This document shows, piece by piece, positions 6,613-14,743 of a stretch of 16,383 nt of DNA. Numbering within the stretch: position 1 is the stretch's first letter; each line of letters starts with the position of its first letter. The notes beneath the pieces were generated by a model. It was not told the DNA's origin. It ran no database searches and worked only from the letters and a program-made list of their open reading frames with translations. The DNA is from Bacillota bacterium (GTDB lineage: Bacteria; Bacillota; Clostridia; Acetivibrionales; DTU013). The stretch lies in assembly GCA_023435925.1 (NCBI GenBank), contig JAEZLF010000084.1, positions 1-16,383 on the forward strand. Reading direction: 5' to 3'. The position numbers and the translations under genes are program-made.

Positions 6613-7116
6613 ATGAATGCAAATACTGCAGTTGAAAGCATAGGGCAGACAATGAAAAATACTCAGAAACTAGATGTGGAATCGTTAATGACCCGGGAGA
6701 TTTATACAAAGATTAAAAATACACTAGGGCGCCTACCTGCAGAAACAGGGGGGATACTCGGCACCAAAGATGGGGCTATTATTACAGCTTACTATTTTGA
6801 CGAAGCTGCTAATGTCGGCAGCAACCACTACCGCCCCAACATTGCGAAGTGCGAAAGGGTGATTAATGAAATATGGCATAAGCAAGATATCCATTTCTGT
6901 GGCTTTGCCCATTCTCACTATAAAACACCTGAGGCTTCGCGCAAAGATATTGAGTATTTTAAAATAATCTATATGCATCTTTTGGAAACATGTGCTTTAT
7001 ATAGCAACGATTTATATATGATTATAACAAGCGCAGGAAATAGTCAGCAACCTTTTCGTCTTAACGCATACTCTGCGCGGCAGTTAACTAACTGCGACCG
7101 ACCGGTGGAGGTATAA
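6613..7116 (+). CDS. JAB/JAMM-family metalloprotease (Prok-JAB)
   Basis: The protein has 167 residues. The JAMM zinc motif is nearly complete: Glu44 in PAETGGILG, then His100 and His102 in GFAHSHYK, Ser109 and Asp112 in EASRKD. In this family the two His and the Asp bind Zn2+ and the Glu activates water for isopeptide or peptide hydrolysis. The spacing between HSH and Ser is six rather than the usual seven residues, a small variation. Bacterial members remove ubiquitin-like tags or mature sulfur-carrier proteins. No E1 (ThiF), E2 or ubiquitin-like gene is visible nearby, so the partner is unknown. Start choice is uncertain: neither ATG 6613 nor ATG 6652 has a clear ribosome binding site. It is cytoplasmic, with no signal peptide. 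It is transcribed from plus, opposite to most of the window. Confidence 0.85.
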   Translation: MNANTAVESIGQTMKNTQKLDVESLMTREIYTKIKNTLGRLPAETGGILGTKDGAIITAYYFDEAANVGSNHYRPNIAKCERVINEIWHKQDIHFCGFAHSHYKTPEASRKDIEYFKIIYMHLLETCALYSNDLYMIITSAGNSQQPFRLNAYSARQLTNCDRPVEV

Positions 7117-7208
7117 TAAGGAAAAGGCTAACTGACAAAGGAAACGAATATCAAAGGGCGCGTGCCGTTCAGGCATACGCACTTTTTCTGTTGGGACGTT
7201 ATGATTGA
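7113..7208 (+). pseudogene. Possible start of a lost gene downstream of JAB
   Basis: After GGTGGAGG at the JAB stop codon, a frame overlapping the TAA begins ATA ATA and reads RKRLTDKGNEYQRARAVQ, then AYALFLLGRYD, before a TGA. The composition is protein-like and the upstream GGAGG is well placed, but there is no ATG, GTG or TTG. It may be the N-terminal stub of a former co-transcribed gene whose start was mutated to ATA, or chance. Confidence 0.22.
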
Positions 7209-7289
7209 TGCGAAGTCTTAACAGCAATTGGTTTTCGACTAAAAGTAAGGGGTGAGATATAGATTATTCCAGTTCATCGCTTCATATTA

Positions 7290-7324
7290 AACATAATGGG
7301 AAGTTTGGATAATCGCATGGATTA
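7290..7324 (+). repeat. Interspersed 35-bp repeat block 5 (single unit)
   Basis: One unit: AACATAATGGGAAGTTTGGA, then TAATCGCATGGATTA. It sits 57 bases beyond the helicase stop codon. A core-like GATGCGAAGTCT at 7207-7218 may be a decayed copy. An 11-base word TTTTCGACTAA near 7233 also occurs near 6283, flanking the JAB gene. Confidence 0.8.
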
Positions 7325-7380
7325 TGGACAAAATTCATGAATACAGTCATTTAGGTCGGGATGACTTGCTTATTTCTGGC

Positions 7381-10300
7381 TTACTGTTTTTTTAAGTATT
7401 TGCATACCGTACGCACGTACGGTATGTTCTTCCACAGATCATAATCACCAATAACGCCCAAACGATATTTTGATCGAGAAACAGCAACATTAATTATGTT
7501 AGGTTTCTGTCCTACCCATTTTGCAGCACCTATGCCCCTTTGAGCATCACAACCAAGTACCAGCAATACCTCGCTTGCTTCCTTGCCTTGAAAGGTATGA
7601 ATGGTACCACAGTTTTCGCTGAGCCATCCATCGATATCTTTAACATCCACCTTCGGCAGTTTTCCTTTAATTACCGAATGAATTGCTTTTTTCAATGCCC
7701 GATCGACTGAGGTAAAGGGCGTAATAATATACAATTCAGGCAAACCAGCATAGACATCGATCGCCTTCTTAACCAAGCTAATTACAACATCAAGCTGTTG
7801 TTGTACCGCATGATTCTTATTGCCTTTTTCAACGCCCTTAACATCGAACCATGCCGATTGCTCTAGCAGAAATTGCTTTTCTTGATCGGGCATAGCGGTT
7901 TTGGCAAACATCCTGCCATTATAAGCCACTTCGTTAGAAATTTGAAACATTGGGTTAAGGCATCTACGATGCACAACTAGTGGACAGCCTAACCACAGCT
8001 TTTCCTCATCCAGATTCCGAACTCCGCCATATGAATTAAGCTGGTCGGCCAACACTTGTACTGACAATTCTGGTACCCGATATATTGAAGGAACATTGTT
8101 TTCATCAGCAAAGCGTTTTCGCAGTTCATTAGGAATGGTGACAATCGGCTCAACCTGCAACGGATCACCAACAATAATTGCCTTTTTTGTTCGCCATAAT
8201 GCGCCTAAAGCACTCTGCGGAGTTGCCTGCCCTGCTTCGTCCACCACTAGAATCCCTATCTCCTCAGGCTGTATACCATCTAAAAAGGATTGCACCGAGG
8301 CAAAGGTGGTCGAAACCACTGGTATTACAAGCAGTAGAGTGTTAAATAGGTGCCCATAGGCGACTTCACAATCTCCTGTCATAAACTTTCCGTCCCACAT
8401 GGCGAAGAGACGCATCAAGTTTTGCTTAACACTGTTGCTGGATAATACAAACGCCTTGTGCAGCATGAGCGCCTGATAGAACAGCTCTTCCCTCATTTTG
8501 TCATACTCAGCATAGGTCCATGGACAGAGTGCCTGTGAATGCTCATTTTCGCAGATATTTTCCCAAAAAGCATCATCTGCCCAATTGTCTCCAAAACGCT
8601 CATTGTATGGTACGATCGCCGTATTGACAGCACTTAGTTTCTGCTCGGCTTGATGGAGCTCATCCTTGGATATCTGATGACGCATTTGTAACGCCCGCAC
8701 AATTTCTTCCTGTGCATGACAGATCGTTCTTTGCCTGGCAATTAGGATAATCGATTCTTGTGCATCTTGTTCAGTTTGTTTCCATTCTTTTATAAGAGGA
8801 TTGTTCTTGAATACTCGCCAAAATATGAGCTTCAAAAACGAGAGGCTTGATCGTAACATAGCAATATTTTGCTGTTGTAATACTAGCTTGCCTTCCAGCT
8901 TGCTCAGATGTTGTTGCGCCTCTAGTAGGACTGCCTGCCGACGGAAAAGTTCATCCTTCGTCTCATCATTTTTGACTTGGGCAGCCATTCGGTTTGCCAT
9001 TGCTTGTTTTTGCTCAGTTAGTAAAGCTTGCGCATATTTAATATCTTCTCGGGCAGTTTCCACAGCTTGTAGCGCTGCCCGAAAGTTTTGGCATGCTGTA
9101 TTCCAATCTGGTGCGTTTTCTTCATCATAATAGTGCTTGAGCGTTATCTCATCATCCGCCCACCACAGACGTTCCTTAATAGTTTTTATATTGCTTTTCT
9201 TTCCCAATTTAGCTGAGATAAGCCCCCACGCAGGCTCGCCTAGCAGCATGGTGGCAATATCCGAAAAATATGTATCCGCTGTTCCCTCGCCTGCACTGGA
9301 AAATCGTCCGGTTCTATCTCTCTCTATCGCCTTTGGAAGTTCTATCGATATGTTTTCGACTGCGGCATTATTGTTGGAGGCCACAACCATTCCATAACCC
9401 GATATCTTTTCATTAATCTTATAATAAGACCTACTATATTCGTCGGGTGGATTTTTCATTTCAGCTTTGGTAAAGGCTTTTTCAGGTGAATCATAATTAA
9501 CCATTACCAATGCTCTTTGAATAATGTTTGAAACCACGATCTCCTTTAAAAGTGTTGTTTTCCCCGTTCCGGGCGGGCCGTTAACCGAAAATATATCCTG
9601 CTCGCCCGCAATAGCTATGTTGATTCCCAGTTGTTGCATCAGACTAGGGCTGTATGGTGAGGGCCATACGCCAAGTGGAAAACAGTCTGCTTTCAGCCTT
9701 CGCTGCATATGCCTAACATCGGTATCGATCTGTATACGCTGAGTACTGGGCTCAATCATAGCCTTGACGTAACGGCTAATTCTTTGTGTAGGTGACTTTT
9801 GGATTTTGTCCATATCCCTAATATAAAAGCTTTGTAATAACTCAGTGGCGGGATCCACCGGAGGGAAAACATCGTTCTTGTTGGCACGCTGTTTTTTCTG
9901 GCGCGACCACAAGGAAGCCTCAAATAATTTGTGATTTACCTTGGCCTCATGGCAAACCAGATCATAGACCTTTCTTAAATAATCCTTGGATATTGGCGAA
10001 GCCTCGGAGGCTTCATTATCCTGCAAAAGCCGGTCGTTTATTTCCCGCTGCAATGTTTCTAATTCCGATATATCCAACTTTTCAGTGATTGTACCAGCGC
10101 TAATAAGTTTGAAGATCGCCCAAACAAAACTAGATAACGCAAAGGAATCGGGGACATATATCCCTCGCTCATCAACTTTAATTGCGCAGAGACAAACCAA
10201 AGAATTATCGATTTCAATGGAAGAGCCTTCAATATTAAGGTCTAACATCTTTAGCAAGGAAACGATCAGATCGTTAGATTGAGCCTTGCCAAAGTATATA

Positions 10301-10449
10301 TCATAACTTATCCGAATTTTAGGATCTAGTTGCTGATTCAGCCACGGCAAGCCTTGCTTGGTGAGGTCGATGTCATCATAAGTGTTAATCGGCCAGCACG
10401 GGTTAAAATACTCCAGTTGATACCAGTATTTCAGAATCTTTTGTAACAC
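7381..10449 (-). CDS. Large superfamily-1 helicase, UPF1/DNA2-like, with coiled-coil insert
   Basis: The protein has 1022 residues and the main SF1 landmarks: Walker A GPPGTGKT at 291-298, a Walker B-type DEAGQ at 737-741, motif III GDPLQ at 761-765, TFQGKE near 953-957 and motif VI VAVSRSKYRL with Arg992. This is the AAA_11/AAA_12 arrangement of UPF1-like helicases that unwind DNA or RNA in 5'-3' direction. Between motifs I and II, about residues 450-640, lies a long Gln/Glu/Lys-rich region predicted to be an antiparallel coiled coil split by a hydrophobic patch (SFLKLIFWRVF). The first 250 residues (starting KILKYWYQLEYFNPCWP) are unrecognised and may be a target-recognition domain. The start is GTG at 10449, supported by GGAGG seven bases upstream. 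It is alone in its module. Stand-alone helicases of this size are common in phage-defence regions, but no nuclease partner is seen here. Confidence 0.92.
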   Translation of the reverse strand: MLQKILKYWYQLEYFNPCWPINTYDDIDLTKQGLPWLNQQLDPKIRISYDIYFGKAQSNDLIVSLLKMLDLNIEGSSIEIDNSLVCLCAIKVDERGIYVPDSFALSSFVWAIFKLISAGTITEKLDISELETLQREINDRLLQDNEASEASPISKDYLRKVYDLVCHEAKVNHKLFEASLWSRQKKQRANKNDVFPPVDPATELLQSFYIRDMDKIQKSPTQRISRYVKAMIEPSTQRIQIDTDVRHMQRRLKADCFPLGVWPSPYSPSLMQQLGINIAIAGEQDIFSVNGPPGTGKTTLLKEIVVSNIIQRALVMVNYDSPEKAFTKAEMKNPPDEYSRSYYKINEKISGYGMVVASNNNAAVENISIELPKAIERDRTGRFSSAGEGTADTYFSDIATMLLGEPAWGLISAKLGKKSNIKTIKERLWWADDEITLKHYYDEENAPDWNTACQNFRAALQAVETAREDIKYAQALLTEQKQAMANRMAAQVKNDETKDELFRRQAVLLEAQQHLSKLEGKLVLQQQNIAMLRSSLSFLKLIFWRVFKNNPLIKEWKQTEQDAQESIILIARQRTICHAQEEIVRALQMRHQISKDELHQAEQKLSAVNTAIVPYNERFGDNWADDAFWENICENEHSQALCPWTYAEYDKMREELFYQALMLHKAFVLSSNSVKQNLMRLFAMWDGKFMTGDCEVAYGHLFNTLLLVIPVVSTTFASVQSFLDGIQPEEIGILVVDEAGQATPQSALGALWRTKKAIIVGDPLQVEPIVTIPNELRKRFADENNVPSIYRVPELSVQVLADQLNSYGGVRNLDEEKLWLGCPLVVHRRCLNPMFQISNEVAYNGRMFAKTAMPDQEKQFLLEQSAWFDVKGVEKGNKNHAVQQQLDVVISLVKKAIDVYAGLPELYIITPFTSVDRALKKAIHSVIKGKLPKVDVKDIDGWLSENCGTIHTFQGKEASEVLLVLGCDAQRGIGAAKWVGQKPNIINVAVSRSKYRLGVIGDYDLWKNIPYVRTVCKYLKKQ

Positions 10450-10528
10450 TCATTTGCCTCCACTAGTATGACGGCTTTAATTTACCCATGCTTCCTTAGA
10501 AGATTGCAAATAGGGAATCGTTTAAGTA

Positions 10529-10598
10529 AACATAATGGGAAACTCGGATAACCACTTGAGCTAGACATAATGCGAAGCTTACTAAACTTGTCCAATCT
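10529..10598 (+). repeat. Interspersed 35-bp repeat block 6 (one unit plus core)
   Basis: A full unit at 10529 (AACATAATGGGAAACTC, then GGATAACCACTTGAG) is followed after exactly 35 bases by a GACATAATGCGAAG core at 10564, which then diverges. It separates the helicase start from the S41 peptidase stop, which lies 44 bases on. Confidence 0.85.
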
Positions 10599-10641
10599 CC
10601 AATTATTTTCATTCTGTATCTTATAGTTCATATAAACAAAC

Positions 10642-12078
10642 TTATCCATTATCTCTCTGGCGAATCGCTTCAAGACAAGCCTCAAGCGCAGTTTGACCAT
10701 TCTTTACTTCAATATCCGGCTTCGTCCCGACAACTTGGTTGCAGGTTCCGTCATCGTTAAACGCATAGTATGCTTCATAAGAAATTAAAAGGCCACTGTT
10801 CGGTAAAGCAAACCAAAACGGAAAACTGCCTGCGCCACTACCTCCCGTCCTTGATCCAACAAGTGTTGCAAAACCAGTTTCTTTGCAAAACACCGCAAAC
10901 TCTTCCGCCGCAGAGTATGTCCCGCGGCCTATTAAAACCCAAATATTACCTTCATACCTTACACTATCTTTTTTTGGTGTTAGTGGATCATCATCAACTG
11001 AAACAAGCAGCCAATCCATTCCCTTAATCGATTCTTGCGTTACATTGGGAAACATTACGCGCCATTCATTACTATTTGTCGAAAATGCACCTTCAGGTTT
11101 ATCCGCATCCCATATGTATTGATTATAGGCACCTGATTTACCGCATTGCAAAATGCTATATGGCGGGGTGTTCTCCGTTAATAGTGAACGCACCATTTCT
11201 ATCCAAAACCTACTTCCACCTCCTGGATTATTTGATACGTCAATAATCAAGTTTGGTGTTTCTTGGTTTTCTTTAAAAAACTCACTGCACATATCCACTA
11301 ATATACTTCCGTAGCCTTTGGTATCATCTGGAGGTAAGAATTCTTTAATGTATATGTATGCTGCGTTATCATACAATTCTGTCATAATATATTTATTATC
11401 AATCAAATATTGTTCAATCTGATCAATATCGATATTCACACTCGAATCATCAGTGGTAGGAAATAAACTCTCTAATGAACCACCGCTCAAATGAGTATAT
11501 GTCTGATAAACCTTATCAGAATCAATAACATATCTCATCCGCTTTCGATGTGCATTATCAATATTATCTATTGGATATGCGTAAGTGTAGGCATAATGGG
11601 CAGGCGCAACTATATATAGATGCCCTATAGCATTAAAATTCGCCAAACAAGAATCAATTTGGTTGTAGAACTGTAAAACAGATATTCCGTTTTCGCCAAT
11701 CAATAATTTGGCGCGGCATTCCTCACTGATTACGTTATGGTTTATCCCTAATTCAGATTCAATGATTTCAAAAAACGGATAATTGTCATCGAGCATTTCC
11801 CACATTGCATCATAATCCTCTAGTGCTTGTTGCCTGGAAAGAATCATGTTGCCGGACGAGTTGACTTCTAGTTTCGTATCATATGGAAACGGAAAACCCA
11901 TCGAATCGACAAACTTAGTATGGGGGGGAGGAGGATCTGTTTGGTTAACGGATATCAATGGCTTGGGTGTAACCATAACCGAAATCGATGGGTCAGGAAG
12001 CGCATAATTGCTTTGACATCCATACATTAAAAATAGCAATATCACTATTATGAAAGGAATAATACTCTTGATTTTCAT
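10642..12078 (-). CDS. Lipoprotein with S41-family peptidase domain
   Basis: The protein has 478 residues. The signal peptide ends in LMYGC (lipidated Cys21). The C-terminal half fits the S41 tail-specific protease fold: a strand plus NNPGGG turn at 283-288, then GRGTYSAAEEFA with the candidate nucleophile Ser389, then VGSRTGGSGAGSF. In CtpA/Tsp enzymes a catalytic Lys follows in TFGKG; here that position reads TGGSG, which is the pattern of the S41B/IRBP-like branch that uses His and Glu instead. No PDZ domain is obvious. The role is probably an exported peptidase or a binding protein derived from one. AAAGGT lies ten bases upstream of the ATG, a modest ribosome binding site. It is the only gene of its module. 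Confidence 0.88.
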   Translation of the reverse strand: MKIKSIIPFIIVILLFLMYGCQSNYALPDPSISVMVTPKPLISVNQTDPPPPHTKFVDSMGFPFPYDTKLEVNSSGNMILSRQQALEDYDAMWEMLDDNYPFFEIIESELGINHNVISEECRAKLLIGENGISVLQFYNQIDSCLANFNAIGHLYIVAPAHYAYTYAYPIDNIDNAHRKRMRYVIDSDKVYQTYTHLSGGSLESLFPTTDDSSVNIDIDQIEQYLIDNKYIMTELYDNAAYIYIKEFLPPDDTKGYGSILVDMCSEFFKENQETPNLIIDVSNNPGGGSRFWIEMVRSLLTENTPPYSILQCGKSGAYNQYIWDADKPEGAFSTNSNEWRVMFPNVTQESIKGMDWLLVSVDDDPLTPKKDSVRYEGNIWVLIGRGTYSAAEEFAVFCKETGFATLVGSRTGGSGAGSFPFWFALPNSGLLISYEAYYAFNDDGTCNQVVGTKPDIEVKNGQTALEACLEAIRQRDNG

Positions 12079-12161
12079 AAGTGTTTTTACCTTTGCAATG
12101 CTAATATATTACGTTCAGTTTATCGAGGAGACCCTTTATCTCCATTGTTTTGATGGTCATA

Positions 12162-12280
12162 AACTAATGCGAAGGTCATATCGATGCCGGAGCTAAACAT
12201 AATGGGAAGCTTGCATAACAACTTGGGGTAGACATAATGCGAAGTCCGGATAGCCACATGAGTTGAGCATAATACGAAAC
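12162..12280 (+). repeat. Interspersed 35-bp repeat block 7 (three units plus core)
   Basis: The largest block. Units begin at 12162 (AACTAATGCGAAG, one base lost), 12196, 12231 (GACATAATGCGAAGTCC) and a terminal core at 12266 (AGCATAATACGAAA). Steps are 34, 35 and 35 bases. The last core ends only about six bases from the stop codon of the next minus-strand gene. ORFs running through this block only translate the repeat. Confidence 0.88.
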
Positions 12281-12285
12281 AGCTT

Positions 12286-13410
12286 TTACTCTTTATAAAA
12301 CAGCTCTGCCCATTGTTTCTGATATTTGTTACCTGTGCTGTGCAACCGATTAATTGAATCACCGATATAAAACAGCCAGTCGCTTCTATCATAATCTAAG
12401 CTTAATGGATATGCTTCAGGTAAAGTGCGAATATAAAAAGCCTGTTTCGTTTTATCGTAATACAATTGCACCTGCGTTTGCTTGACGAATTTGTCCGGTT
12501 CTGGAGCAGGAAGCTCATTTTCGATATCCTCCTGCGTAATCCAGTATTTTGCTTCAATCTGCATGTGCACAAATAACTCTAAGACGCTACTGTCCTTATC
12601 GTCAATCACTTTTGTGGAGAGAACATCAATAATCTGTGTCTCATATACATAACAAGATAAATTACCTTCGTCATGATAGTGGCTCAAATAACCGATTTCG
12701 TTGCGGCAAGTCGTAAGGTTATACCACACTGTCCAATCTTCCGAATAGCCCGAGCCACTGCCACCGTATACCTCGTACACCATCCAATCCTGATCTGAGA
12801 AATTTTGAAAAGTTGTTTTTGAATCACCACGTGTAGCTGAATAATAAATGTAGCTATGGGGTGTATACAAGTCTCCATCCTTGCGGAAAAACAGATTTAT
12901 GTTTTCACGAGAACCGTATAGCGCGATATACATGCGCACATATTTACCATCCATCACATCCGTGCATTGTGCATAGTGTATGGTAAACTCGTAGGAAAAA
13001 GGTTGCTCCATCTCAACGCCAGCGCTTTCTAAAGCTGCATACATTTCATTATGCGGTATATCATACAGACTTTTACCTAAAGTTACAATTTGCTCGTAGG
13101 TAAGACTGTTGCCCGTAAGCATGCCTTCCATCTCAGGTAGAAATTCCATACTCAGTTTTGTTCCAAGCAAAAAGAAAGGCTCCTGATCTTGAGGAATTGT
13201 CACCCATTCGTTTGACAACACATTCTCGCTGTTATCCGAAGCAATGGATGCTGGAGCTTCTGACAACGAAGGTGTCTCTGTATCATAAGAAACGGCAGAG
13301 GTAGTTGCGGCGGTTGCTTCCGGGGGAGGAGAGCTGCGCGGCAAATTGGCAGATTCTGAACAGCCGGCAAGCAGTAATATACATAATAATAAAGGGATAA
13401 CATTACGCAT
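12286..13410 (-). CDS. Lipoprotein of unknown function
   Basis: The protein has 374 residues with a clear lipoprotein signal (LLLAGC, Cys17), then a Pro/Ser/Thr/Ala-rich linker to about residue 65. The mature domain is rich in aromatic residues and beta-strand patterns, for example VRMYIALYGS, YIYYSATRGD and WMVYEVYGGSGSGYS, and ends in DRSDWLFYIGDSINRL. I do not recognise the family and see no catalytic motif. The ATG at 13410 follows a near-perfect AAAGGAGG. It is divergent from the lipoprotein at 13694, with 283 bases between them. Its stop codon lies almost on top of repeat block 7, the tightest gene-to-repeat junction in the window. Confidence 0.8.
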   Translation of the reverse strand: MRNVIPLLLCILLLAGCSESANLPRSSPPPEATAATTSAVSYDTETPSLSEAPASIASDNSENVLSNEWVTIPQDQEPFFLLGTKLSMEFLPEMEGMLTGNSLTYEQIVTLGKSLYDIPHNEMYAALESAGVEMEQPFSYEFTIHYAQCTDVMDGKYVRMYIALYGSRENINLFFRKDGDLYTPHSYIYYSATRGDSKTTFQNFSDQDWMVYEVYGGSGSGYSEDWTVWYNLTTCRNEIGYLSHYHDEGNLSCYVYETQIIDVLSTKVIDDKDSSVLELFVHMQIEAKYWITQEDIENELPAPEPDKFVKQTQVQLYYDKTKQAFYIRTLPEAYPLSLDYDRSDWLFYIGDSINRLHSTGNKYQKQWAELFYKE

Positions 13411-13563
13411 GGATTATCCTCCTTTAGTACATTCGCGAAAAACTATACAACTAAAACATTTTACCATATAATATTGAGAAGTGAAATAAAATTTACAGTC
13501 ATGGCGGCCGCCAGATGATATGAGTTATATCCAATGCGGTTAGGGTGCCAAAATAGTTAGCAC

Positions 13564-13569
13564 TATAAT
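13564..13569 (+). promoter_or_regulatory. Possible -10 element for the plus-strand lipoprotein
   Basis: TATAAT on the plus strand, about 125 bases before the ATG at 13694. No consensus -35 precedes it. A short imperfect hairpin (GCCTT...AAGAAGGC, about 13587-13607) lies in the leader. The rest of the 13411-13693 divergent intergenic region shows nothing else clear. Confidence 0.3.
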
Positions 13570-13693
13570 AAACGGTAACAATACCGCCTTTTCTTTCTAA
13601 GAAGGCCCTCGATTATGAAGGGAATCCGTATCCTAGCTATTTAGGGCGAATTTGATTATGTGATTTAACAAACAATGCAGGAGAAAAAAGCTT

Positions 13694-14512
13694 ATGAAAA
13701 AACTGCTTTTCGTGATGATTGCGTTGATTATGCTCCTTTCGGGCTGTTCGGCCGGCGCGCATATGCCAAACATCACTTCGCCGGTTCCGCAAGCCACTCA
13801 GATGCCGAAAAATACACATTTGCTCGAAATGCAACCGGAACATACGGTGTATGACAATTCATCTCAGCCAACGCAGCAGACGCAACTACATATATTACCT
13901 ACCGATCTGTCGAACATAGAAAATGCCGTTATACATAATCTGGTTAATCAGGACAACCTAAGGGCTAGACCCAACATTCTGGGTAATGCGATCCTCTCGG
14001 ATGGAACGAATTTGTTTTGCAGTTATGACGAAGATGATGATATATCCCATCTATTCATAGATGGTTTAGAAGTGCTCCGTTATCCATGGGTGTGGACGAT
14101 TGGTACTGGAGAATATGACCTGACAGGCGACGGAGTAGATGAGTTGATTCTTTTTGTCGCGCCAATGACAGCAAACTCTGGAGCAGGGAATCTACATATA
14201 TACGATTTGAGTGCCGCTGGCTATCAAAATTTCAGGGAAGTCCTTTCCTTCTGGGGAGAGCGCTATTATGAGAATGCCATTCAAGTGCCATTCAATAGCT
14301 ACGATACTAGTTTAGATTTACCCAACGATTTTCCCTATGGGCAAAACCCACACCAATACAATACGAAGCTGATAGGCGTTGATGTTTTAGAGCTTGACGG
14401 CGTGTTTTTGCTCAGACTTATGAATGATGCGGATCAGCAGGAAATCGCTTACTCCTATGTTCTATGGGATAAGGAGTGGAAGGTGTTAGGGCAACAACTG
14501 ATACCTGGGTAA
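13694..14512 (+). CDS. Lipoprotein with a calcium-binding-like DxTGDGxDE loop
   Basis: The protein has 272 residues. The signal peptide ends in LLSGC (Cys18), followed by a Thr/Pro/Gln-rich linker to about residue 70. The loop DLTGDGVDELIL (142-153) matches FG-GAP/VCBS or EF-hand-like calcium-binding loops found in beta-propeller and secreted proteins, where the Asp and Glu side chains hold Ca2+. Only one such loop is seen, so a full propeller is unlikely. AGGAG lies upstream of the ATG at 13694. It is divergent from the lipoprotein at 12286-13410 and shares its module. No enzymatic motif is seen. Confidence 0.85.
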   Translation: MKKLLFVMIALIMLLSGCSAGAHMPNITSPVPQATQMPKNTHLLEMQPEHTVYDNSSQPTQQTQLHILPTDLSNIENAVIHNLVNQDNLRARPNILGNAILSDGTNLFCSYDEDDDISHLFIDGLEVLRYPWVWTIGTGEYDLTGDGVDELILFVAPMTANSGAGNLHIYDLSAAGYQNFREVLSFWGERYYENAIQVPFNSYDTSLDLPNDFPYGQNPHQYNTKLIGVDVLELDGVFLLRLMNDADQQEIAYSYVLWDKEWKVLGQQLIPG

Positions 14513-14521
14513 TCAATTTAT

Positions 14522-14540
14522 CTTATTTCGATAAGCAAAA
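14522..14540 (+). terminator. Weak hairpin after the plus-strand lipoprotein
   Basis: CTTAT-TTCG-ATAAG, a five-pair stem with a UUCG-type loop, ten bases after the stop codon. The following CAAAAGTTTT is not a clean T-run. Confidence 0.3.
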
Positions 14541-14575
14541 GTTTTAACATACCATTTAGTATAGACGATCCAATA

Positions 14576-14662
14576 AACATAATGCAGGAGATAGGGGACA
14601 AAGGTTAAACATAATGGGAAGTTCGTATAATCGCACAGATTGAACATAATGGGAAGTTCGGT
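14576..14662 (+). repeat. Interspersed 35-bp repeat block 8 (three copies)
   Basis: Copies begin at 14576 (AACATAATGCAGGAG, diverged), 14608 (AACATAATGGGAAGTTCG, then TATAATCGCA) and 14643 (AACATAATGGGAAGTTCGG, then diverged). The last two are 35 bases apart. The block sits between the plus-strand lipoprotein and the terminator of the surface-protein gene. Confidence 0.82.
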
Positions 14663-14696
14663 GACATAGTGATGCTTTGCAGAACGCGCATCTAAA

Positions 14697-14720
14697 GAAA
14701 CGAAGGCATTCCTTCGTTTC
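14697..14720 (-). terminator. Terminator of the surface-protein gene
   Basis: GAAACGAAGG and CCTTCGTTTC form a perfect ten-base-pair stem with a four-base loop, followed on the minus strand by TTTAGAT. It lies 24 bases beyond the stop codon at 14744. The hairpin may also work on the plus strand. Confidence 0.7.
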
Positions 14721-14743
14721 CTTTCACCTTGCTATCAGTAGAT

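Noticed and set aside
7981..9742. Plus-strand and alternate minus-strand ORFs inside the helicase gene
   Set aside because: They are shadow frames of a gene with intact motifs along its length.
5905..10449. Treating Cys-rich protein, JAB protease and helicase as one defence operon
   Set aside because: The helicase is on the opposite strand and is separated from JAB by a repeat block, so they are separate modules.
12120..12392. Minus-strand ORF of 90 codons
   Set aside because: It overlaps the end of the lipoprotein gene and consists largely of translated repeat units.
272..14662. Canonical integron attC sites
   Set aside because: I looked for GTTRRRY/RYYYAAC consensus pairs in the repeat units on both strands and did not find them; no IntI gene is in the window.
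272..14662. Insertion-sequence ends or MITEs
   Set aside because: All copies face the same way, no inverted partner block flanks any module, no target-site duplications stand out, and no transposase is present. Multiple transposase-binding sites of a lost element remain a lesser alternative.
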